DNA from: Deltaproteobacteria bacterium
GTDB lineage: Bacteria > Desulfobacterota > DSM-4660 > Desulfatiglandales > Desulfatiglandaceae
DNA: 8,954 nt
Assembly: GCA_018644785.1 (NCBI GenBank)
Contig: JABGPV010000216.1
Span: 1 to 8,954 of the forward strand
Direction: 5' to 3'
Each line of letters starts with the position of its first letter. The first letter of the stretch is position 1. The notes under the pieces were generated by a model. It was not told the DNA's origin. It saw only the letters and a list, made by a program, of their open reading frames with translations, and ran no database searches. Both the position numbers and the translations under genes were made by a program. Of this stretch, positions 1 through 5,865 are shown in pieces.

Positions 1-584
1 TCCAGATATTTCATGCTGTCTTTCATGACGGTGGCAACCTGACTGTCTTCGTCGCTTCGCCAATGCTGTCGGTGTTTTAAGAGAGACTCCAATTCGCTTT
101 TCAGCGATTCCACGATGGCGGGATCGATCCCTTTCGTACTGCGCTCTTCAATAAAATCGTCGGGATGGAAGCCGAAGAGTTGATCATTCTCAAAATACTG
201 GGTATCCAACTCTTGTCCGTGGGAAAATTTGACATAATCAAATCCGCGATTGAATCCATACTTGGGCAACCGCATGGGCGCGGTATCGAATACCAGAGCC
301 GTCTGCACGCCCGTACCCCAGAGAATGTCCGAGATGGTCGTATCTTCGGGGAGCAGCGGCGCCCAACCGACGAAAGGCAGGGTATATCTCCCCGTAAGCA
401 TTGAGCGCCGGCAGGGAACGGTGGGAAGGGCGTCTGCATAGCAGTTTTCAAATAAAGTGGACTGCAACGCAAATCTGTCGTAATTCGGCGTTCGGATCCA
501 GTCGTTGCCGTAACAGCCCAGGTAATCGTACTGCAACGTGTCGGCCATCACCACAATAACATTCTTAATTTCTTTCTTATTCAT
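1..584 (-). CDS. Sulfatase-fold (alkaline phosphatase superfamily) hydrolase, copy 1, C-terminus beyond window
   Basis: This is the N-terminal 194 codons of a second copy of the hydrolase at 3949-5493; the reading frame runs open off the left edge. The ATG at 582-584 is preceded on the minus strand by AAAAGGAG six bases upstream, so the start is well supported. Visible family features are the N-terminal metal-binding Asp15 in VVMADTLQYD, the LGCYGND segment, and the nucleophile motif at 53-66, LPTVPCRRSMLTGR. Thr55 stands where sulfatases have the Cys/Ser converted to formylglycine. No signal peptide is visible, so a cytoplasmic location is inferred. Against copy 2 the DNA aligns without any gap over 584 bases with about 52 mismatches by hand count (about 91% identity), but only about 12 residues differ, so most changes are silent and both copies look maintained. 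It follows the TRAP permease gene by 100 bases and is probably the last or a late gene of the same operon. The exact substrate is unknown. Confidence 0.9.
   Translation of the reverse strand, partial: MNKKEIKNVIVVMADTLQYDYLGCYGNDWIRTPNYDRFALQSTLFENCYADALPTVPCRRSMLTGRYTLPFVGWAPLLPEDTTISDILWGTGVQTALVFDTAPMRLPKYGFNRGFDYVKFSHGQELDTQYFENDQLFGFHPDDFIEERSTKGIDPAIVESLKSELESLLKHRQHWRSDEDSQVATVMKDSMKYL
1..584. repeat. Direct repeat, left copy (hydrolase gene)
   Basis: Positions 1-584 align without gaps to 4910-5493 at an offset of 4909 bases, with about 52 mismatches. The first 76 bases are identical. Similarity fades just upstream of the start codon (beyond 584), so the duplicated unit appears to be the coding region itself; the other boundary lies outside the window. 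Confidence 0.9.
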
Positions 585-684
585 ATGTCTCTCCTTTTTT
601 TATTTGAAGTCTGGTATAAGTGCGGACTTTTTAGAATGCGCCGTCAGTAATGCATCCTCTCTTCTTTATAACCGAGCGTGGAAC

Positions 685-2649
685 TTATCCGATGGGCGCC
701 AGGGTCTTAATGGTATTGGCCAGAAAAAGCGCAATATCCGGGAATAGGATTAATAGAATGATCAACGCTATTTGGGCCAAAAGAAAAGGCGTCACGCCTT
801 TGAAAATAGTTATCATCGGTACATCCTTTGCGACACCGGATATGACGAAAACATTCATGCCGACCGGAGGGGTGATTTGTCCCATTTCCATCATGATGAC
901 GGTGACCACACCGAACCAAATGGGATCAAACCCCAATGCCTTGATGGTGGGGAATATGATCGGCATGGTGAGCATGATCATGGGGATAATGTTCATGACC
1001 ATGCCCAAAGCAAGATACAGAATGAGAACCACGAAGAACACCACATACCGGTTCACATTCATCCCAACGATCATGTCGGACATTTTCAGGGGGATTTCGG
1101 TGGCGACAACGAAATAGCCCAGAATGGAGACGCCGATAATGATGCAAAAAATCATTGCCGTCATCTGCATGCCTTCATCCAAGGCTTCCCAAAACCCTTT
1201 CCATGAGAGACCATCCCTGGAAAATAGGGCGCACAACAGTGCGCCCACAGCGCCCATGCCGCCCGCCTCGGTCGGAGTCGCAATCCCTGTATAAATCCCG
1301 CCGATTACAATCACAAAAAGCAAGGCGATCATCCACAGGTCTTTCAGCGCTTTGATTTTCTCGCCCATTGAAAACTTTGGGCCTGAAGGACCCAATGCCG
1401 GATTCATTCGGCACCGTACGTAGATGATGCAACCAAACAAGGCCGCGAGTATGAATCCGGGAATCATCCCCGCCATGAATAGCTTAGCCACACTTGTTTC
1501 AGATATAAACGAGTAAACAATGAAACCGATACTGGGGGGGATGAGGATGCCCAGGGTTCCCCCGGCAGCCAGTGCGCCGGTGGCCAATGCATCCTGATAA
1601 CGGTACTTCTTCATTTCAGGCAAAGAAACAGATCCCATGGTCGCAGCCGTGGCCATGCTGTCCCCGCAAATGGCCGCGAATGCGCCGCACCCGGCTACGG
1701 TGGAAATAGCCAATCCTCCCGGCATGGCCCCGAACCATTTATATGCCCCGTTGTAGGCATCTTTGCTGATGCCTGATTTGAAGCAAAACATGCCCATCAA
1801 AACAAAAAAAGGGATCACGCAAAGAAAGTAGTCCGCCACGCTGTCATAGGCGGCCATCTTGACAACTGCAATGGCGGTTTCAGGTGTTCTGAGATACCAC
1901 ATGCCCAAAAAACCGATAAGGCCCATGGCAAAAGCGATGGGAAATCCGAGGAACATCAGGATCAGAAGCCCAATCATAAAAACAATGCCGCTGGTTAAGA
2001 GATCGAACTCCAACGAGGCCATCTTGAAGATGGCAGGAAGAAAAAAAACCAGAATTGTCAACAGGTATACGGAGAGGGTAGCGATCAACGGCCCTTCAGT
2101 GCTGTCAATCAATTTGGCCTGAGACTCCAGATAATTACGGATAAGAACAACACTGAGGGCCAAGCCTCCCACTACAACAACGGCCAAGATCGGCCATAGT
2201 GGAACGCCGGTAACCATTCCGATTTCCTGCTCCTCAAAAGCCTCCATCATCCTGACCGAATTTTGCCACGTCACGATGGCGAAAAAGCAGAGCCCCAAAA
2301 GGCTGAAGATGCATTCAAAAAATGTCTTAGTTTTGGCGGATAGTCTCCCGGCCAACAGGTCCACACGAACGTGGCTGTTGTTTACCATGGCCCATGAAAG
2401 TCCCAGGAAAGCAACGGTTGCCAACATAAACTGCTCGAGCTCTATGGCGCCTGGCAAGGGGTGATTGAAGAAGTGACGGCTGATGACATCCGCAACCAAC
2501 AGAAATGCCATGATCATGACCAATACCGAGCCAAAGATGCTTAAACTCCGGGCGACCCTGACCAGATATCGGTTCATTGCATCAGAGATACCAATGAGTT
2601 TTCGGCTGTAAATATGCCGACCAACATCAGCGACAGAGCTATCGATCAT
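685..2649 (-). CDS. TRAP transporter fused permease, DctQ-DctM (small plus large membrane subunits)
   Basis: This is the membrane part of a tripartite ATP-independent periplasmic transporter, normally a sodium-coupled importer working with a periplasmic binding protein. It is a 654-residue fusion. Residues about 25-180 are the four-helix DctQ subunit (GAIELEQFML and SHVRVDLLAG are typical). Residues about 210-645 are the multi-helix DctM subunit, with family segments FLGFPIAFAMG, GILIPPSIGFIVYSF, GIATPTEAGGMGAVGAL and MGQITPPVGMNVF. An in-frame ATG lies four codons upstream (2659-2661), but a perfect GGAGG overlaps it and sits five bases before the ATG at 2647-2649, so I take the latter as the start. 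The gene lies 113 bases downstream of its binding-protein partner. Q-M fusions are known in this family and are not a defect. The substrate cannot be read from the permease. Confidence 0.95.
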   Translation of the reverse strand: MIDSSVADVGRHIYSRKLIGISDAMNRYLVRVARSLSIFGSVLVMIMAFLLVADVISRHFFNHPLPGAIELEQFMLATVAFLGLSWAMVNNSHVRVDLLAGRLSAKTKTFFECIFSLLGLCFFAIVTWQNSVRMMEAFEEQEIGMVTGVPLWPILAVVVVGGLALSVVLIRNYLESQAKLIDSTEGPLIATLSVYLLTILVFFLPAIFKMASLEFDLLTSGIVFMIGLLILMFLGFPIAFAMGLIGFLGMWYLRTPETAIAVVKMAAYDSVADYFLCVIPFFVLMGMFCFKSGISKDAYNGAYKWFGAMPGGLAISTVAGCGAFAAICGDSMATAATMGSVSLPEMKKYRYQDALATGALAAGGTLGILIPPSIGFIVYSFISETSVAKLFMAGMIPGFILAALFGCIIYVRCRMNPALGPSGPKFSMGEKIKALKDLWMIALLFVIVIGGIYTGIATPTEAGGMGAVGALLCALFSRDGLSWKGFWEALDEGMQMTAMIFCIIIGVSILGYFVVATEIPLKMSDMIVGMNVNRYVVFFVVLILYLALGMVMNIIPMIMLTMPIIFPTIKALGFDPIWFGVVTVIMMEMGQITPPVGMNVFVISGVAKDVPMITIFKGVTPFLLAQIALIILLILFPDIALFLANTIKTLAPIG

Positions 2650-2654
2650 TTTTG

Positions 2655-2659
2655 CCTCC
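2655..2659 (-). promoter_or_regulatory. Ribosome binding site that sets the DctQM start
   Basis: On the minus strand the sequence reads ATGGAGGCAAAAATG. The GGAGG core lies five bases before the second ATG (2647-2649) and overlaps the first ATG, which itself has no purine-rich site at a good distance. This favours the shorter, 654-residue protein. Confidence 0.7.
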
Positions 2660-2697
2660 ATGAAAGATTTCTCGCTTGCCTGCTCGTTGTGTGAGAA

Positions 2698-2719
2698 TTC
2701 AATTTACCCGTTAATTGAA
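2698..2719. repeat. Inverted repeat in the dctP-dctQM gap
   Basis: TTCAATT at 2698-2704 and AATTGAA at 2713-2719 are perfect 7-base arms with an 8-base spacer. The element lies between the dctP stop and the dctQM ribosome binding site. It could be a weak mRNA hairpin or an operator; nothing else identifies it. Confidence 0.35.
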
Positions 2720-2748
2720 CCCCGGGTTAAGGAAATCGACTTGGAAAG

Positions 2749-2770
2749 CAAAGTAATTTTAGTTACTTTG
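2749..2770 (-). other. Stem-loop overlapping the dctP stop codon
   Basis: CAAAGTAA (2749-2756) and TTACTTTG (2763-2770) form a perfect 8-base inverted repeat around a 6-base loop, and the dctP stop codon (2763-2765) is part of one arm. In the minus-strand RNA no U tract follows, so it is a poor intrinsic terminator. A 3' hairpin after a binding-protein gene can protect the upstream message and keep binding protein in excess over permease; that role is inferred here. Confidence 0.4.
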
Positions 2771-3848
2771 TGCGCTTTTTCCCCGGTTCCCCCCACCATG
2801 AATCGGCCTTGTAAGGATTTGCTCTTCGCTCCTCTGCAATTTTCATTATTTTGTTAAAAATTTCCTGCCCATTCATGCCCCTTTTGTTCATCTTGGCAAT
2901 CCACTCTTTGTACATGGGCTTGACCTTCACCTTCCAACGGGCTTTTTCCTCATCGGTGAGGACGTACACTTTGTCGCCCCGGGCTTTAAGACCCTCAAGA
3001 ACCCATGCGGATTCAGTGGTCAGTGTTTCGCCGCAGAGAGAACCGACCGATTGTCTGAGATCGTTAAAGACCTTTTGGACATCGGGTGGGAGTTTTTTCC
3101 ACGTATTCTTATTCATGATGATGGCATTCGCGCCGCTGTAGACCGAACAAACGGTGTGATTGGCCAAGAGATCCGTCAACTTGTAAGACCTTAACGGGGC
3201 CATCGGGAACAGAACGCCATCAATCATATTTCTGTGGATCGCCATATAGAGGTCGGGCGGTATCATCCGTTGCGGGGAAATCCCAAGGTGTTTCATAGTC
3301 TTTACGCCGGTAGGCGATGGGGTGGCGATGCGTTTCCCTTTGAGGTCTTCCAGATTTTTCACGGGTTCGGACAACGTAGAGATATGACATATGGACGTAT
3401 TGAAAAAGCCCAGGAATTTAACCTTTTTATATTCTTTTTGCATTTCGGGTATTTGCAGATACATATCCCATGCAATGTCAGCGGCGTGTCGGGAAGAATC
3501 GACCACAAACGGCAATTCCAACCATGAGGTTATGGGCATTTTATGAATAATCGCCCAGGTACCGCCAAAAGCCATATCGGCAAGTCCGGATTCAACGGCG
3601 GAAACAAGTTGGGGGCCTTTGGCCAACGAACCGGCAAAAAACCATTTAAATTTCACCTTACCCTTTGTCCGTTTTTCCACCTCCTCTCCATAGCGTCTGA
3701 AAGCATCCTCGGTAAGATAATGGGCTACGGGATGAAAAGTGGCCGCCTTAATCTCGATCACCTTTTCCGCCAAAGTTGATGCGGGCACCGTAAAAAAGAC
3801 AAGAGCCAAAAGGACGCTGAAGATTAAAAACGCTTTCATGATTTTCAT
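2763..3848 (-). CDS. TRAP transporter periplasmic substrate-binding protein, DctP family
   Basis: This is a 361-residue secreted ligand-binding subunit that should hand its substrate to the DctQM permease encoded next. Residues 1-27 form a signal peptide: MKIMK, a long hydrophobic core, then the cleavage-type motif TLA before Glu28. The mature protein has the DctP pattern: FHPVAHYLTEDAFRRYGEEVEKRTKGKV near the start (quoted in parts: FHPVAHYLTEDAF, then YGEEVEKRTKGKV), VESGLADMAFG at 85-95, LKGKRIATPSP at 169-179, and RNMIDGVLFP at 206-215. The start at 3848 is supported by AAAGGAG seven bases upstream. In the usual LKGxKIR pattern the Arg that clamps a ligand carboxylate would fall at residue 175, which is Ala here. 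It lies 100 bases after hydrolase copy 2 and 113 bases before dctQM. The length is slightly above the family norm because of a basic C-terminal tail. Family assignment is firm; the ligand is unknown. Confidence 0.93.
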   Translation of the reverse strand: MKIMKAFLIFSVLLALVFFTVPASTLAEKVIEIKAATFHPVAHYLTEDAFRRYGEEVEKRTKGKVKFKWFFAGSLAKGPQLVSAVESGLADMAFGGTWAIIHKMPITSWLELPFVVDSSRHAADIAWDMYLQIPEMQKEYKKVKFLGFFNTSICHISTLSEPVKNLEDLKGKRIATPSPTGVKTMKHLGISPQRMIPPDLYMAIHRNMIDGVLFPMAPLRSYKLTDLLANHTVCSVYSGANAIIMNKNTWKKLPPDVQKVFNDLRQSVGSLCGETLTTESAWVLEGLKARGDKVYVLTDEEKARWKVKVKPMYKEWIAKMNKRGMNGQEIFNKIMKIAEERRANPYKADSWWGEPGKKRTK

Positions 3849-3948
3849 GAGGATTCTCCTTTCTCAATTAAGGATTTAAATGCTTGGATCGACCTTGATC
3901 CTGGACCATTATAGCCCTTACTTCCTATATTTAATTAAAGGTTCTATG

Positions 3949-5493
3949 CTATAAAGTGCGCAATTCGCCGATGAACAGCTTCAGCTTCCTCAAAAGCGTC
4001 CTGGCTTCCTCCGGATTTTTTTCGATGATGTTTTCCAACTGAAACGGATCCTGACGCCGATCATATAGCTCGTCCTTATGGGGGATTTCTGTTTCGCCAT
4101 GGGGCGTACAGGTCCACATATCTTCGCTTTGAAGGTCTTTTGTTGCTTCTCCGGCCGCCATACCGAAATTATCGTATATTTTGTTAAGGGCATCTTCGTT
4201 ACTTTCGCATTCGTTCGGGAGCCAATGCACGTAACTATAATGGTCAGTGATAATGCTCCAGGAAAAACCGTAGTAGCCGGTAATGGCAAAATCACGAAGT
4301 TTATCTCTCTCAGAGGCAACAAGGGGCAGGATGCTTTTGCCGGTCATATCTTGGGCGGACAGGGTGCTTTTCAATTTAAAACCTTCGCGGGCTTCGTCGC
4401 TTTTTTTCATACAGCCGAGCCAATCCAGAACTGTTGGGCCCACGTCGCAGGATTGGATAAAGGATTTTATGCGCTTCCCCTCGCCGGTACCCGGCGTCCG
4501 AACAAGACATGGGACATGCGCCATCTCTTCATAAGGCCACGGTCTGGCCTTGCGCAGGAGGCCGTGACCATGTTTATCGTTGCCCAGGGGTTGCCCGTGA
4601 TCCGATGTAAGAATGATGAGAGTATTGTCCCAAAAGCCCAGGTCTCGAATCTTGTCAAGAAGTTTTCCAACCCATTTGTCCACAAGAGTCACTTTTTCCG
4701 CATATAACATACGGATGTGATGGAGTTCTTTTTCAGTAAACCTGTCTTCAATAGGGCCGGGGATAGGATGGATTTGATCTTTCCCTTTGTAGCCCGGATC
4801 GTAGAGGTAATCCCTGTCGTGTTCCCACACGGAAGGGGGATCCCACGGTTCGTGGGGATCAAAGGAATCCACCCAGAGGAAAAAAGGTTTGGTTCTGTCC
4901 ACCTCTTCCTCCAGATATTTCATGCTGTCTTTCATGACGGTGGCAACCTGACTGTCTTCGTCGCTTCGCCAATGCTGTCGGTGTTTCAGAAGAGACCCCA
5001 TCTCGCTTTTCAGCGATTCCACGATGGCGGGATCGATCCCTTTCGTACTGCGCTCTTCAATGAAGTCGCCGGGATGCAGGCCGACGAGTTGATCGTGCTC
5101 AAAATACTGGGTATCCAACTCTTGTCCGTGGGAAAACTTCACGTAATCAAAACCGCGGTTGAATCCATACTTGGGCAACCGCATGGGCGCGGTGTCGAAT
5201 ACCAAAGCCGTCTGCACGCCCGTCCCCCAGAGAATGTCCGAGATGGTGGTGTCTTCCGGCCGGAGAGGGGCCCAACCGACGAAGGGCAGGGTATATCTTC
5301 CCGTAAACATGGAACGTCGGCAGGGAACGGTTGGAAGGGCGTCGGCATAGCAGTTTTCAAATAAAGTGGACTGCAAAGCAAACCTGTCGTAATTCGGCGT
5401 TTGGATCCAGTCGTTGCCGTAACAGCCCAGGTAATCGTATTGCAGTGTGTCGGTCATCACCACAATAACGTTTTTGATTTCCTTTGTTTTCAT
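3949..5493 (-). CDS. Sulfatase-fold (alkaline phosphatase superfamily) hydrolase, copy 2, complete
   Basis: This 514-residue protein belongs to the sulfatase/alkaline-phosphatase superfamily of metal-dependent hydrolases acting on sulfate or phosphate esters. Metal-site candidates are Asp15 (VVMTDTLQYD) and Asp298-His299 in LTSDHG, with the family segment LVDKW about 50 residues before it; His214 lies in SFDPHEPWDPP, and Lys307 to Lys315 with PYEEMAHVP match the conserved C-terminal half of the active site. The nucleophile motif is LPTVPCRRSMFTGR (53-66): Thr55-x-Pro57-x-Arg59 replaces Cys/Ser-x-Pro-x-Arg, so formylglycine cannot form there. The frame is open further upstream to 5652, but AAAGGAG lies six bases before the ATG at 5491-5493 and the neighbour copy starts at the same place. 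No signal peptide is seen, so it is probably cytoplasmic. It is the first gene after the divergent regulatory region. A sulfatase annotation is a fold-level statement only; a phosphodiesterase or phosphonate hydrolase is equally possible. Confidence 0.93.
   Translation of the reverse strand: MKTKEIKNVIVVMTDTLQYDYLGCYGNDWIQTPNYDRFALQSTLFENCYADALPTVPCRRSMFTGRYTLPFVGWAPLRPEDTTISDILWGTGVQTALVFDTAPMRLPKYGFNRGFDYVKFSHGQELDTQYFEHDQLVGLHPGDFIEERSTKGIDPAIVESLKSEMGSLLKHRQHWRSDEDSQVATVMKDSMKYLEEEVDRTKPFFLWVDSFDPHEPWDPPSVWEHDRDYLYDPGYKGKDQIHPIPGPIEDRFTEKELHHIRMLYAEKVTLVDKWVGKLLDKIRDLGFWDNTLIILTSDHGQPLGNDKHGHGLLRKARPWPYEEMAHVPCLVRTPGTGEGKRIKSFIQSCDVGPTVLDWLGCMKKSDEAREGFKLKSTLSAQDMTGKSILPLVASERDKLRDFAITGYYGFSWSIITDHYSYVHWLPNECESNEDALNKIYDNFGMAAGEATKDLQSEDMWTCTPHGETEIPHKDELYDRRQDPFQLENIIEKNPEEARTLLRKLKLFIGELRTL
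4910..5493. repeat. Direct repeat, right copy (hydrolase gene)
   Basis: This is the counterpart of 1-584 in the same orientation. The pair brackets dctP and dctQM. The repeat probably extends left through the rest of the gene (to about 3949), but the matching part of copy 1 is outside the window. Confidence 0.9.
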
Positions 5494-5574
5494 GACGCGC
5501 TCCTTTATTAATGGATCAAATTTTCGTCTCAACCCGATGAGGAGCCATGACAGGCTTTGCTTCCTATTTTTTTC

Positions 5575-5590
5575 AGCACAAAGTGTGCCG
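5575..5590 (-). promoter_or_regulatory. Candidate sigma-54 (-24/-12) promoter of the hydrolase/TRAP operon
   Basis: On the minus strand the sequence is CGGCACACTTTGTGCT, close to the consensus TGGCAC-N5-TTGCW: five of six bases at -24, four of five at -12, and the invariant GG and GC exactly ten bases apart. An A-rich run follows the -12 element. Transcription would begin near 5564, giving a leader of about 70 bases to the ATG at 5493. The divergent neighbour is a sigma-54 activator, which makes the match more credible. A caution is that the box also contains a small dyad, GCACA-N3-TGTGC, that could be an operator instead. Confidence 0.6.
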
Positions 5591-5664
5591 ATCGCTGCAA
5601 TTTCTATAACATGTTGAGACTGTTGTTGAAATATAATTTTTATACAATTCACTCAACGTCTGCA

Positions 5665-5714
5665 TGTCGGCATTACGTCTATTTCTGTCGTTATTGCGAC
5701 AAAGCCATTGCGAC
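5665..5714. promoter_or_regulatory. Candidate upstream activator sites for the sigma-54 regulator
   Basis: The motif TGTCG occurs at 5665-5669 and again at 5686-5690, 21 bases apart (two helical turns). The second forms a dyad with CGACA at 5697-5701 (TGTCG-N6-CGACA). ATTGCGAC occurs twice, at 5693-5700 and 5707-5714. The cluster lies roughly 75-140 bases upstream of the candidate -24/-12 promoter, the usual distance for enhancer-type sites. Which of these elements is bound is inference. Confidence 0.4.
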
Positions 5715-5736
5715 CGCCTGTTGGATGTGTTATAAA
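5708..5736 (+). promoter_or_regulatory. Candidate sigma-70-type promoter of the regulator gene
   Basis: TTGCGA (5708-5713, four of six matches to TTGACA) and TATAAA (5731-5736, five of six matches to TATAAT) are separated by exactly 17 bases. Transcription would start near 5743, giving a leader of about 119 bases. The -35 box lies inside the second ATTGCGAC repeat, so binding there could repress the regulator's own gene. Confidence 0.45.
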
Positions 5737-5790
5737 TTGATCCGACTGCCTGAAAGGGGACAAGGCCAACGCATCAATACCTGAAAAGCC

Positions 5791-5865
5791 ATGCCAATCA
5801 AATCGGATAGGCAACATGCGTGCGGCCAAAGCCATCGTGAAAAGGAGACCCATAAATTCAAATGA
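5791..5865 (+). CDS. Possible 24-codon leader reading frame overlapping the regulator start
   Basis: An ATG at 5791 opens 24 codons ending in TGA at 5863-5865, which overlaps the regulator ATG (5862-5864) as ATGA, the classic arrangement for translational coupling. The peptide would be basic and polar, with several His and Lys. Its own ribosome binding site is weak (GAAAAG). It may be chance, since a 24-codon frame is short, but the exact stop-start overlap makes it worth recording. Confidence 0.25.
   Translation: MPIKSDRQHACGQSHREKETHKFK
5844..5847 (+). promoter_or_regulatory. Ribosome binding site of the regulator, long spacing
   Basis: AAAGGAGA lies upstream of the regulator, but its GGAG core is 14 bases from the ATG at 5862, longer than usual. 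An in-frame TAA at 5853-5855 rules out any earlier ATG, GTG or TTG; only an ATT at 5856 would give normal spacing. Confidence 0.55.

Larger units (their letters stand above)
5494..5861. promoter_or_regulatory. Divergent control region between hydrolase operon and regulator gene
   Basis: This 368-base stretch separates two divergent transcription units and has no supportable long gene. It holds, from left to right: the operon leader, a sigma-54-type promoter (5575-5590), an AT-rich stretch around 5629-5650 that could bend, a cluster of TGTCG/CGAC motifs (5665-5714), a sigma-70-like promoter for the regulator (5708-5736), and a leader with a possible 24-codon reading frame (5791-5865). Confidence 0.7.

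Noticed and set aside
3849..3948. Possible terminator between hydrolase copy 2 and dctP
   Set aside because: Only a 5-base dyad (GGATC-N6-GATCC) is present and no T tract follows on the minus strand, so read-through into dctP is the simpler reading.
4717..5364. Long plus-strand open frame opposite hydrolase copy 2, with a similar one at 165-404 opposite copy 1
   Set aside because: It mirrors the conserved coding sequence on the other strand; its similarity between copies is explained by the gene duplication, and no family features are visible.
5494..5652. N-terminal 53-residue extension of hydrolase copy 2 from an upstream ATG at 5652
   Set aside because: The strong ribosome binding site lies directly before the ATG at 5493, copy 1 starts at the equivalent codon, the catalytic domain begins there, and the extension would run through the candidate -24/-12 promoter.
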